Shown here: piece by piece, positions 26,005 to 34,187 of the stretch
How positions within the stretch are numbered: position 1 is the first letter of the stretch
How the letters are laid out: each line of letters starts with the position of its first letter
From: Lysinibacillus irui
GTDB taxonomy: Bacteria; Bacillota; Bacilli; Bacillales_A; Planococcaceae
Assembly: GCF_028877475.1 (NCBI RefSeq)
Contig: NZ_CP113527.1
Location: 1,791,501-1,855,500, forward strand
Direction: 5' to 3'
DNA length: 64,000 bases
Translations under genes and position numbers: made by a program
The notes under the pieces: generated by a model
Databases searched by the model: none
What the model was told of the DNA's origin: nothing
Seen by the model: only the letters and a program-made list of their open reading frames with translations

Positions 26005-26940
26005 ATGTTTGAAATTACACCGTACCCAACCTTTTCATGGTCGTTATCGCGTCATAAAACGCTCACAAGCTGTGCACGCAAGTATGGCTATGAATATTAT
26101 TTTTCCCATAATGGATGGCTTAGCTATCAAGTTGAGCCCTCTCATCAATATGTTTATCGTTTAAAAAAGCTACAGTCCATGCCTATTTTATTTGGGCAAA
26201 TTGTCCACCGATTTATTGAGCAGGCCATTAATGATTATCTACAAACAGGCAAAGCTCCCACGGTAGAGGAGCTGATCCAATCCGCACGAGGGCAGCTCAA
26301 TGCGGCCTTTATTGATTCTACACGCCATCTAGAGTGGTGGCGGCAAAAGCCCAATAAATATTATATGATGCAGGAAATTTACTATCATGGCACACTTCCT
26401 CCTGAACTAATACAGGACTATAAAGAACGTTTACAAATTGTCTTTGACCATTTTTTGAGGAGTGAAACATTCCAGCAGATTACGGCACAAAAAGGTTCTC
26501 TCCGAATCGGTGAACCAGAGCAATTCCGCTCCATGAAAATCAACGACATCCAAGTATTCGTCGTAATGGACTTTCATTATTATGACGAGTTGAGGGATAA
26601 ATGGGTTATTGTTGACTGGAAGACGGGTGGGGAGTCTGATGATGATCGTCAGCAATTAGCGCTCTATGCCTACTATGTTCAGCAAAAATACCGTGTATCA
26701 CTTGAACAAATCGAGGTCTATAACGAATATTTATTATCAGGAAAACGAAAGAAATATAGTTTTACAGACGTCGATATGGAGAATATTTTGTATACCTTCC
26801 AGCGCAGTGTTTTAGAAATGAAAAAGTATCAGGCCGATATTTTCTCCAATGAGCCCGTAGACATCGAGGATTTTGAACAAACACAAGATAAATGGCATTG
26901 TCGAGGCTGTAATTTTAGAGAGTTATGTGCGGAGAAATGA
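26005..26940 (+). CDS. PD-(D/E)XK nuclease, RecB/Cas4-like with Fe-S cysteines
   Basis: 311 residues. Nuclease motifs: IVDWKTGG (the D and the K of DxK) and QLALYAYYVQQKY (the QxxxY motif). One cysteine near the N-terminus (Cys23) and three at the C-terminus (Cys299, Cys302, Cys308 in HCRGCNFRELC) give the C...CxxC...C pattern that binds a 4Fe-4S cluster in AddB and Cas4. It is a stand-alone protein. No CRISPR locus or helicase partner is in the window, so a DNA repair or processing role is the plain reading. AGGAGG precedes the ATG. Confidence 0.9.
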   Translation: MFEITPYPTFSWSLSRHKTLTSCARKYGYEYYFSHNGWLSYQVEPSHQYVYRLKKLQSMPILFGQIVHRFIEQAINDYLQTGKAPTVEELIQSARGQLNAAFIDSTRHLEWWRQKPNKYYMMQEIYYHGTLPPELIQDYKERLQIVFDHFLRSETFQQITAQKGSLRIGEPEQFRSMKINDIQVFVVMDFHYYDELRDKWVIVDWKTGGESDDDRQQLALYAYYVQQKYRVSLEQIEVYNEYLLSGKRKKYSFTDVDMENILYTFQRSVLEMKKYQADIFSNEPVDIEDFEQTQDKWHCRGCNFRELCAEK

Positions 26941-26992
26941 AGCAAGTGACTAAAATAGTATTGGAATACTTCAAACTGCAAGAAAACGTGTA

Positions 26993-27467
26993 GAAGCTCC
27001 AAAATAAAAGGAAACGCTCAGATAAAGTGTGAAACCCGCTCCTAATAAGGTGCGAGGTGATCCAAACAGCAGGTGTGGCGCTCCAAATTCGATTGAAGGC
27101 GCTCCATAAAGTGAGGAACCCGCTCCATCTAGGGAGCAAGGTGATCCAAACAGCAGTTGTGGCGCTCCAAAATGAATGAAAAGCGCTCCATGAAGTGTGA
27201 AACCCGCTCCAACTAGAGCGTGAGATGATCCAAACAGCAGGTGTGGCGCTCCAAAATGAATGAAAGGCGCTCCATGAAGTGTGAAACCCGCTCCAACTAG
27301 AGCGCGAGATGATCCAAACAGCAGGAGACCCGCTCCAAAAAGGGTGGAAAGCGCTCCATAAAGTGAGGAACCTGCTCCAACTAGAGCGCGAGATGATCCA
27401 AACAGCAGGAGACCCGCTCCAAAAAGGGTGGAAAGCGCTCCATAAAGTGAGGAACCCGCTCCAAATA
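26993..27467 (+). repeat. Tandem repeat array D, 84-bp (4 x 21) unit
   Basis: About 22-23 units of 21 bp arranged in an 84-bp higher-order period. The four sub-units begin ACCCGCTCCA, AAGCGCTCCA, ACC(C/T)GCTCCA and AGATGATCCA, each followed by 11 bases. The G(A/C)TC core keeps the 21-bp phase as in arrays B and C, here with CCA after it. It lies between the convergent nuclease gene and the small gene at 27628. Confidence 0.93.
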
Positions 27468-27576
27468 AAAATATAGATATCATTTCGAGATTTTCATTTC
27501 CGTACAATAATCTTTTAGTCAAAAAAGTTGATGCCAGGTCTTAATAAGCCAAGTAATACTCAGATAAAAAGAAAAA

Positions 27577-27597
27577 GACCACTCATGATGGGTGGTC
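27577..27597 (-). terminator. Terminator of the 60-residue gene
   Basis: GACCAC (27577-27582) and GTGGTC (27592-27597) pair, with inner CAT/ATG. On the minus strand TTTTTCTTTTT follows. Confidence 0.8.
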
Positions 27598-27627
27598 AAA
27601 ATAGATAAAACGCGAATTAATCTTGGA

Positions 27628-27810
27628 TTATAATGAAGTTGATTTGCCCTTTTTCTCGTTAATAATAAGGTCTTCATGTGGGTGAGCAGTGTCAGATTGT
27701 CCTTCACGCTCATTACGTTTTTTACTAGTACCTGGGTCTGCATCTCTTGAAAATGTTTGTTTTGTTGGCTCGTCTGTTGCAAATTCTGTATTTTTTTTAT
27801 CTCTTTTCAT
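27628..27810 (-). CDS. Small highly charged protein
   Basis: 60 residues, strongly hydrophilic and probably disordered (MKRDKKNTEFATDEPTK, then DADPGTSKKRNEREGQ). AGGAGGTG is positioned ideally before the ATG. No family is recognised. The composition resembles small Bacillales spore or stress proteins, which is only a guess. Confidence 0.75.
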   Translation of the reverse strand: MKRDKKNTEFATDEPTKQTFSRDADPGTSKKRNEREGQSDTAHPHEDLIINEKKGKSTSL

Positions 27811-28131
27811 TTCGACACCTCCTACAGATAGTATTTAACTTATCCAATAAAATATCCCTGTTAATTTCAACTAAACACGTTAATTTCATTTTCGACCACT
27901 CGATGATCGATGGTTTTTTTACATAAAGTATGGACCGCCAATAGCTTACTAAAGCCAGTATGATAAAAAATACTAGTAAAGCAAGGTCTTAAAAATGGTG
28001 AAAGTCAGATTAATACTACAATAAAAAGTAATCTTGGATGTGTATTGAATAAAAGAAAAAACCAGAATGGAAAATTCCATTCTGGTTAAAGTCTCACTTT
28101 TTAGGTTCACTACATATTATAAGGTTTGTAT
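27811..28131. other. Intergenic region with an unexplained plus-strand terminator
   Basis: No gene is seen. At 27895-27920 a hairpin (ACCA-C-TCGAT with ATCGA-TGGT) is followed by seven T on the plus strand, although no plus-strand gene precedes it. Near the right edge is the terminator of the Ltp gene. The remainder is AT-rich without clear structure. Confidence 0.6.
28060..28087 (-). terminator. Terminator of the Ltp-domain gene
   Basis: AACCAGAATGGA (28060-28071) pairs perfectly with TCCATTCTGGTT (28076-28087). On the minus strand TTTTTTCTTTT follows. Confidence 0.92.
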
Positions 28132-28842
28132 TTATTTTAAATTATCTATTGCATACTGCGCTTCTTCAGGAGTGAATTTTTCTCCATATTCAGAAATCAA
28201 CTGCTCGTAAATTGCCGAATTTGACATACTCATCATTTTTGCGTATGTTTGGGCTTTTTTCAATGCGTTTTCTTTCCAATCAAAAACAATGTTATCAATA
28301 GCATATTGAGCGGCTTCTGCTGGGAATTTCTCCCCGTATTCCGATGTTAATTGGTCATAAATACCTGCCTTTGACATTTGCATATTTTTCGCATATTGTT
28401 CTGCTTTCTTTAAGGCAGATTTATATTCTCGTGGGACACTTTCCTCTTTAGCCTTAGCTTCTGCTTTAGCTTTGGCTTCTGCATCTGCTTTAGCCTTTGC
28501 CTCCGCATTCTCTTTAGCTTTCTGTTCAGCTACTACTTTTTCTTCAGCTTCTTTGGCTTCTCGTGTAGCTTTTTCTTCAGGTGTTTCTTCCTTAGGTTTT
28601 GCTGTAGTTTCAATTGTTTCATTACCCTTATCTTTGGAAGTTTCAGTTGAATCAGTTGTTGAGACAAACCCAATAAATGAAGCAATCATGACGGCTACTG
28701 AAATACCAGCAAATTTGATTTGTTTTTTACCTTTTATACTATCTTTTTTGGCAAATTTAACAATTGATAAAATCACGAAAATAAAAATTGCCACAAAACT
28801 CATTATCGAGATTATCAAAAATAAATCATCCATCTTTATCAT
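28132..28842 (-). CDS. Membrane-anchored protein with two Ltp domains
   Basis: 236 residues. An N-terminal transmembrane helix (about 6-28) and a second hydrophobic stretch (about 43-62) are followed by an Ala/Lys/Glu coiled coil (about 85-140). Two tandem Ltp-type repeats of about 47 residues come last, each with the pattern ALKKAxxYAK...YGEKF...AQYAIDN. Ltp domains occur in host cell-surface lipoproteins and in the phage superinfection-exclusion lipoprotein of TP-J34. Here a helix replaces the lipobox. A cell-surface role is inferred. Confidence 0.88.
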   Translation of the reverse strand: MIKMDDLFLIISIMSFVAIFIFVILSIVKFAKKDSIKGKKQIKFAGISVAVMIASFIGFVSTTDSTETSKDKGNETIETTAKPKEETPEEKATREAKEAEEKVVAEQKAKENAEAKAKADAEAKAKAEAKAKEESVPREYKSALKKAEQYAKNMQMSKAGIYDQLTSEYGEKFPAEAAQYAIDNIVFDWKENALKKAQTYAKMMSMSNSAIYEQLISEYGEKFTPEEAQYAIDNLK

Positions 28843-29046
28843 CCTCCCCCTATTTTACATTTTAGGTAATTTGATGGTAAAAGTACATACAAATTTAGTA
28901 AAAATTCCACTTATCGAAAAAAATTTCTGGACAGTGTTATCTTTCAACCTTAAGACTATAGCTACGCTCAACATATTAGGCATGATTTATTATTAAGGAT
29001 ATATATGGTAAAATAGGTATGTATGTGTATAAAAGGGAGCGAGAAA

Positions 29047-29151
29047 ATGGTCTATATGAAATCACCTAGCCATCTGGTGATAGGTGGAAATTGTGCAGAA
29101 TCAACAAACAAATTCTCTGTCTTCTTGGTCGAGGAGATAGAGAATGATTAA
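29047..29151 (+). CDS. Short reading frame coupled to the membrane protein gene
   Basis: 34 residues from ATG 29047 after GGGAGCGAG. The stop (29149-29151) overlaps the start of the next gene at 29144. The product is unremarkable (MVYMKSPSHLVIGGN...). Its main role could be to load ribosomes onto the next gene. The coding region includes an inverted repeat CACCTA/TAGGTG. Confidence 0.4.
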   Translation: MVYMKSPSHLVIGGNCAESTNKFSVFLVEEIEND

Positions 29152-29765
29152 AAATAAAATAGCGTTCATTAGCGGGATTGTTATTTTAGGTATATGTATG
29201 TGTCTGTTTTTCCCATATCCTAACAGCGAAATGATCTATGCTCAATCTTCATTCATGTCATTTCCAATCCAAACGAAAGATGGATTTAGGATGCTAGGTA
29301 TCATCGGTTCGGTTTTGTTTATAGTTGCTATCATTTTACTTGGTAGGAGCATAACCAAATATTTTTTTCGAACAATTGGTTTGGTCGTGATCCTCTATGC
29401 ATGTTTACCTTATTTACTCATTACGGCCTATCAAGAAACCTTTGCTAGTGGCATAATGGCCATATCCTACAATGGAGATGGTACCTGTGATTTTGAAATG
29501 TTGGGTAAAGACTTAATGATGGGTGAATGTGAGCTTGCATTACATAATCGAAGCAATGAAGCTGTATCATTTGATTTAGAGTTTTTAGAATCTAGTTACT
29601 TGGAAGATGACATGCGTATGACGACACTTATGAATTTAGAGGATAAAGTCAATTCACCTGAAAGAAATACTTGATGTAACAGATGTTTCAAATCATATGG
29701 AGGGTGGAGCTTCGTATGAAGTTCACTTTAAATTATGGAACGGGGAAACTGAACGAAATTTATAG
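29144..29765 (+). pseudogene. Frameshifted gene for a membrane protein
   Basis: The first frame (29144-29674) has three hydrophobic helices and a C-terminal extracellular-like beta domain (MAISYNGDGTCDFEM...ECELALHNRSNEAVSFDLEF). After LEDK it runs into unrelated codons. The next frame continues naturally as SIHLKEILDVTDVSNHMEGGASYEVHFKLWNGE to 29765. Removing one A of the AAA at about 29645 joins them into about 206 residues. The family is not recognised. Gene decay or a sequencing error. Confidence 0.7.
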
Positions 29766-29956
29766 ATGATCGTAAATAATGTACTAATAAGTAAGTAACC
29801 AAAAGCGGGTGATGAACAATGTCACTCGCTTTATGTTTGACTAAACTTATACAACAACAAATTTCATAGTATAAATTCAGCTTGTTCCACATATATATGA
29901 TAAGCAGCAAATTGCGAACGTTCAGTACCTTTTAAGTTCATAGAGGGGGGATGTCT

Positions 29957-30109
29957 ATGAGTAAACAAATGTCGATGTTTGAGCTTTTGGAAACACCCGT
30001 GAAAAAGTCTGTAGAGGGTGAAATAAAAAATGTTGAAAAGAAAAATGTAGTAGCACCTCGTAAGGTGGGATATATTGTACCGCAATCATATGCAACCGTT
30101 GTGCATTAA
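29957..30109 (+). CDS. Small protein, 50 residues
   Basis: ATG 29957 follows AGAGGGGGG. The product begins MSKQMSMFELLETPVKK, has a charged middle and a conserved-looking end (RKVGYIVPQSYATVVH). The lack of frame-breaking codons, the strong ribosome binding site and the 75-base distance to another short gene with an AGGAGG site support a real small gene. No family is recognised. Confidence 0.6.
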   Translation: MSKQMSMFELLETPVKKSVEGEIKNVEKKNVVAPRKVGYIVPQSYATVVH

Positions 30110-30184
30110 AGTTAAATTTGCTTTTATGCTAAACTTGTATTAAATTATAAGGAATGTGAATTTTAAGAGAGGAGGCAAAAAGTG

Positions 30185-30334
30185 ATGGAAATGGTGTACA
30201 GAACAATGGCAATTGAAGTAAAGACATTTTTACAATTAGATGATTTTTTGTCAAAGGGACCAGTCTGTGGTTTTTTAAGTAAATGCCATATTAAACATAG
30301 TAACCGGAAGCTTTTTGCCTGTCTATTATCATAG
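30185..30334 (+). CDS. Small protein, 49 residues
   Basis: AGAGGAGG is followed by GTG 30182 and ATG 30185. The product (MEMVYRTMAIEVKTFLQ...) has three cysteines and a basic C-terminal half (KCHIKHSNRKLFACLLS). A strong terminator follows at 30375. It lies in the same direction as the 50-residue gene and is possibly cotranscribed. The function is unknown. Confidence 0.5.
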   Translation: MEMVYRTMAIEVKTFLQLDDFLSKGPVCGFLSKCHIKHSNRKLFACLLS

Positions 30335-30374
30335 ATGAAAAAAGTGAAAAAATGGATGATCGATAGAAATTCCT

Positions 30375-30403
30375 AGACGCCGGTTTTTATGGCGTCTTTT
30401 TTT
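30375..30403 (+). terminator. Intrinsic terminator after the two small genes
   Basis: AGACGCC (30375-30381) pairs with GGCGTCT (30391-30397), followed by TTTTTT. Confidence 0.88.
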
Positions 30404-30463
30404 GTTGGGATTAACGTTTAGAAAGGGTGAGTTGATTGCTGAAAAAACTAAGGCAATTTAGGA

Positions 30464-30515
30464 ATGTTTCAGTGTTCCAAACGCTTCTAATTTAGCAAAA
30501 TAATTAGAAGCGAGG
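30464..30515 (+). promoter_or_regulatory. Candidate translational attenuator of the MFS gene
   Basis: A perfect 11-bp inverted repeat, CGCTTCTAATT (30482-30492) and AATTAGAAGCG (30502-30512), encloses nine bases. It ends at the GAGG that serves the MFS start codon at 30525. An eight-codon leader frame (ATG 30464, MFQCSKRF, TAA 30488-30490) ends inside the left arm, with AAGG upstream. This is the arrangement known from cat and erm genes, where a ribosome stalled on the leader opens the hairpin. The function is inferred. The repeat could instead be an operator. Confidence 0.5.
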
Positions 30516-30524
30516 AATTTAAAA

Positions 30525-31679
30525 ATGAATAAACAACAAATTTTTACACCGTCATTTCTTTTTCTATTTATAAGTAATTTTTTGATTTTTATAGGATTTG
30601 AAATGTTACTGCCAATTTTACCGGCCTATTTAGTAAGTTTAAACGCCAACCCGATGCAAGTAGGGTTGGTAACGACTGTGTTTACAATAGGCGCAATTAT
30701 TATCAGACCTTTTATCGGTTACTATTTAATCGATCATCAGCGAAAAAATCTAGCGATAGGTGCATGTATATCGTTATTAATCATTACGACGTTGTATCCT
30801 TTTCTTAATAATATTTGGCTTTTCCTTCTGTTACGGCTAGTCCATGGAACGGCTTGGGGGGTTTCCACTACAACTAATAGTACAATGGCTGTCGATAGTA
30901 TTCCTAAAGCTAAATTAGGAGAAGGTATGGGGTATTTCTCCATTTCAACAACAGTCGGAGCAATTGTTGCACCGAGTCTTGGGATTCTTATCTACCATTC
31001 TTTTTCCTTCCATACACTCATTTGGTCTTCCGCCTTACTTTGTGTATTAGCTGTCATCGTACTTCCATTTGTTCAATCAGTGATACCTATTCAACATGAA
31101 AAGCAGCCATTTCGTTTTATGGAAGCGATTTTTGAAAAAGATGTATGGTTTCAAGCATTACTAACTATAGTGACGACACTTGGATTTGGCGCGATCATTA
31201 CCTTTTTAGTGCTGTACGGAGAACAAAAAGGATTAAATCATATCTTTTTATTCTTTCTCATCAATGCAATTGTTTCCACTTTACTACGCCCATTTACAGG
31301 AAAATGGTTTGATCGGAACGGACCATGGTCGATCATCATTGTGTCAGCAACGCTAGGATTTTTATCATTGATTGTGCTGTCTTATACAACAAATAATGGA
31401 AGTCTTCTGATCGCGGCAATTTTATTTGGTGCAGGTTATGGAACCATTATGCCGTGTTTACAAACATGGACTGTTCAAAAAGTAAGTGAAGCAAAAAGCG
31501 GAGCAGCCAATGCTACTTTTCTTTCAAGCTTCGATGTTGGAGTTGGCATGAGTGCCTTTGTACTAGGGATTCTAGCAGAATGGATGAGTTTAGAAACGAT
31601 TTTCCGTCTTGTTAGCTTAAGCTTCCTTTTAGTCGTCTTATTAGTATATAGAGATTATAAAAGAAACAAGAACATGTAA
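30525..31679 (+). CDS. MFS transporter, drug-efflux type
   Basis: 384 residues with 12 hydrophobic helices. It starts IGFEMLLPILPAYLVSLNANPMQVGLVTTVFTIGAII and carries the motif-A-like loop RPFIGYYLIDHQRKN between helices 2 and 3. Closest in pattern to the YfkF/YwoG-like group of Bacillus exporters. The substrate is unknown. Expression is probably controlled by the leader hairpin just upstream. A terminator follows. Confidence 0.92.
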   Translation: MNKQQIFTPSFLFLFISNFLIFIGFEMLLPILPAYLVSLNANPMQVGLVTTVFTIGAIIIRPFIGYYLIDHQRKNLAIGACISLLIITTLYPFLNNIWLFLLLRLVHGTAWGVSTTTNSTMAVDSIPKAKLGEGMGYFSISTTVGAIVAPSLGILIYHSFSFHTLIWSSALLCVLAVIVLPFVQSVIPIQHEKQPFRFMEAIFEKDVWFQALLTIVTTLGFGAIITFLVLYGEQKGLNHIFLFFLINAIVSTLLRPFTGKWFDRNGPWSIIIVSATLGFLSLIVLSYTTNNGSLLIAAILFGAGYGTIMPCLQTWTVQKVSEAKSGAANATFLSSFDVGVGMSAFVLGILAEWMSLETIFRLVSLSFLLVVLLVYRDYKRNKNM

Positions 31680-31683
31680 TCAT

Positions 31684-31720
31684 AAGGACCAGCCACATCG
31701 AAAAGAGTGTCTGGTCCTTT
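31684..31720 (+). terminator. Intrinsic terminator of the MFS gene
   Basis: AAGGACCAG (31684-31692) pairs with CTGGTCCTT (31711-31719), with inner CAC/GTG, followed by TTTATTA. Confidence 0.85.
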
Positions 31721-31822
31721 TATTACATAAACGACATATGAGGCAGGAAATTGAGTGTAGAACACAGAACACTAGCTATGTAACATTTTAAATTAAATGA
31801 CAAGGCGAGGTAGGTGGTAGCT

Positions 31823-32482
31823 ATGCTAATTGCAAAGGGTGTCAAAATGCTAGAGCTGAACTATCAAGGGTTCATCATTCATCCGATGTTGGTGTGGGAT
31901 CAGAATATGGCTGTGTTAATGGATGCAGGCTTTCCAGGGCAAATGGATGCGTTACGTGAGGCAATGGCACAGGTGGGCGTGTCTTTGGATCAACTGAAAG
32001 CGGTTATTTTAACACATCAGGATGTGGATCATATCGGTTGTCTTCCTGATATTTTGCAGGAGTGTGGACAGCATATACATGTTTATGCTCATGCCCTTGA
32101 TAAGCCTTATATTCAAGGGGAGTTGCCACTATTGAAAGATGGTCAACTAGTGAATCCCCCAAAGGGTAGGGTCGATGTAGAGTTGAATGATGGGGAAGAA
32201 TTACCGTTTTGCGGTGGAATTCGCGTTATTCATACACCAGGACATACGCCTGGTCATATTAGCCTCTATTTAACACAAAGTAAAACATTAGTTGCAGGGG
32301 ATTCAATGTATAGTGTAGATGGCCACCTTGAGGGTATACACGAGCCAACTGTGTTACATTTAGAGGAAGCGCGTCTTTCTTTACAGAAATATGTAGATCT
32401 AGATATTGAAACGGTTGTTTGCTATCACGGTGGAGCTAGTAGGGGAGATATTGACCATCAGCTGACAAAGATCCTGATATAG
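31823..32482 (+). CDS. Metallo-beta-lactamase-fold hydrolase
   Basis: 219 residues. Zinc ligands: LTHQDVDHIG (HxxxDH), HTPGHTPGH, the aspartate in VAGDSMY and the histidine in VVCYHGG. This is the usual set of stand-alone MBL-fold hydrolases. The substrate is unknown. ATG 31823 is preferred to GTG 31814 because the GAGGTAGG site is better placed. Confidence 0.9.
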   Translation: MLIAKGVKMLELNYQGFIIHPMLVWDQNMAVLMDAGFPGQMDALREAMAQVGVSLDQLKAVILTHQDVDHIGCLPDILQECGQHIHVYAHALDKPYIQGELPLLKDGQLVNPPKGRVDVELNDGEELPFCGGIRVIHTPGHTPGHISLYLTQSKTLVAGDSMYSVDGHLEGIHEPTVLHLEEARLSLQKYVDLDIETVVCYHGGASRGDIDHQLTKILI

Positions 32483-32488
32483 TATAAA

Positions 32489-32525
32489 GACCAGCCTTAA
32501 CTTTTCAAAAGGCTGGTCATTTTTG
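32489..32525. terminator. Bidirectional terminator between MBL and GerC genes
   Basis: GACCAGCCTT (32489-32498) pairs with AAGGCTGGTC (32509-32518). TTTTTG follows on the plus strand and TTTATACT on the minus. Confidence 0.85.
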
Positions 32526-32526
32526 A

Positions 32527-33693
32527 TTATTCTGTAATGGTCTCTTGGAATGTTTTACGGCCAGGGCTTACTTTATTGATATGAATATCGATTTTACTAA
32601 TGGAATCTTTATTTAATGGAATTTTGCCATTCTTCTCTAGTTTTTTCCATGCTTTCACGTTATCACGGTATAAATATTCCGATAAACGAAAGACATCTGC
32701 ATCCATTTTTAGGCCTTCCTCAAAGGTACCCATAATTTCTTTTTTGACTTCCTCTGAAACCTTTTTTCTTACCTGATCTGGATCTAGCTTGCCTTTAAAG
32801 CCATTTAAGACTGTATCAAATTTTAAAACGACTTCAAACCGTACTTGGCTATTAGTGACGATTGGTTTAACTCTGACATCTAATTTTTTTATATCAACAG
32901 TTAGGTAATCATCTTTTTCGTTATTTGCTAATTCAAAGGTAATTTCGCCTTGTTTTGTTGCATCATTCATCCATTCGATCCCTCGAGCAGATGTCCCTTT
33001 TAAATAGCCTTTGAAGCTGTCCTTTGAGAGAATACCCACACCTGCAAAATAAGTTTCTTTTTCTTGCCCATCTATTGTTTCCCAGCTTTCATTAATGGTA
33101 ATGTAAGGAACCTTCATTTCATGGTTTGGCTCATTTAAACCGATCACTAGCTGCCTTAAATTGACAGGCTCTACAAATGACTCTTGCTTCGCTGTATTTT
33201 TAGGGTTACTTAGTTTAGCAGAGGTTGGTGATTTCTCTAATAATGGAGAAACTAATAACACATCCTCAATCGAGTCATCTGTACAGTAGACCCAAATATG
33301 ATATCGGGTTTCTCGAAAACGCAAAAATGTGTCGATAACAGAAATGGCATGCTCATCACGCATAGCATTATCTGAGAAAAGAAGAAAGGTCATATGCCCC
33401 CAAAACACTTCTTGGTCCATCGAACGATATAATTTATAAATAGCCTCTTCAATAGTTTTGCCCGTAGCTTTCCCTATCTCGGTAGGCGCTGCTTGAGGAT
33501 TTGCTGTTTCTGTTTTAGCTACAGTGGCAAAGTTAATAATTTGTAAGTATACAGTATATTCATTGTCCTTATAATCTACTCCAACACCTTGCACATAGTA
33601 CATTCGTTGTGGCTCTGTGACATCCCAACAGCCTGATAACAGGAGTGTAATAGTAAATATGAACATAGCCACTACTATATTTTTTTGACTCAT
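32527..33693 (-). CDS. Ger(x)C-family spore germination lipoprotein
   Basis: 388 residues. The lipoprotein signal ends LLLSGC (Cys22), followed by WDVTEPQRMYYVQGVGVDY, the family's N-terminal signature. GerC proteins are the C subunit of nutrient germinant receptors in the inner spore membrane. The gene is alone here: no gerA or gerB partner is within the window, and the downstream neighbour is unrelated. It may assist receptors encoded elsewhere or be a remnant. Confidence 0.93.
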   Translation of the reverse strand: MSQKNIVVAMFIFTITLLLSGCWDVTEPQRMYYVQGVGVDYKDNEYTVYLQIINFATVAKTETANPQAAPTEIGKATGKTIEEAIYKLYRSMDQEVFWGHMTFLLFSDNAMRDEHAISVIDTFLRFRETRYHIWVYCTDDSIEDVLLVSPLLEKSPTSAKLSNPKNTAKQESFVEPVNLRQLVIGLNEPNHEMKVPYITINESWETIDGQEKETYFAGVGILSKDSFKGYLKGTSARGIEWMNDATKQGEITFELANNEKDDYLTVDIKKLDVRVKPIVTNSQVRFEVVLKFDTVLNGFKGKLDPDQVRKKVSEEVKKEIMGTFEEGLKMDADVFRLSEYLYRDNVKAWKKLEKNGKIPLNKDSISKIDIHINKVSPGRKTFQETITE

Positions 33694-33787
33694 ATGTCTC
33701 CCTACTTTTTAAAGGTCGTGTACATTAGTTTGGACAAAAAATGAGTATATTATAAGTAAGATAGTATGTAGGAGAATGGAATAGAAG

Positions 33788-33825
33788 AGTGCTGCCTACA
33801 GTCAACAAGATGCTGTGGCAGCACT
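33788..33825 (-). terminator. Hairpin after ykuS
   Basis: AGTGCTGCC (33788-33796) pairs with GGCAGCACT (33817-33825), with inner ACAG/CTGT. The T tract on the minus strand is weak. Confidence 0.6.
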
Positions 33826-33836
33826 GACTTACTCAG

Positions 33837-34082
33837 TTAATGAAAGTATTTCTCAACGCGTTGAACAACTTCGTTTGCTGAAAGCCCATCCGCGTCGATG
33901 ACTGGACCTGCCATGACTGGATCACTAATTCCCATCACGTCTCGATCCTGACCTGTAATGATACAGGCATCACATTTTTTGGCATCCTCTTCATTGCGAA
34001 GCTGGATCACTTCATAGCCTTTTGCTTTTAAAGCATCCTCAATATTAGATAATGATTGTTCCACACCAATAATTCTAGACAT
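33837..34082 (-). CDS. ykuS: YkuS-family (UPF0180) protein
   Basis: 81 residues. It matches the YkuS pattern: an [23 protein letters not shown]-terminus, [15 protein letters not shown] in the middle and [13 protein letters not shown] at the end. A small cytoplasmic alpha/beta protein conserved in Bacillales whose function is unknown. AGGAGGTGG precedes the ATG on the minus strand. Confidence 0.9.
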   Translation of the reverse strand: MSRIIGVEQSLSNIEDALKAKGYEVIQLRNEEDAKKCDACIITGQDRDVMGISDPVMAGPVIDADGLSANEVVQRVEKYFH

Positions 34083-34187
34083 TTTTCGTCCACCTCCTAT
34101 AAATAATGTGCCATTTCAGGTTGCTCATTATTCATATTATTTTTTAAAGGAAGATGGATAATTTCCTGCTTTCTTCACAACATGAGT

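Noticed and set aside
27519..27782. 87-codon minus-strand frame
   Set aside because: Overlaps the better-supported 60-residue gene in another frame and extends through its terminator.
28472..28996. 174-codon plus-strand frame opposite the Ltp gene
   Set aside because: Mirror of the Ala/Lys-rich coiled coil; no start signals, and it crosses the Ltp gene's promoter region.
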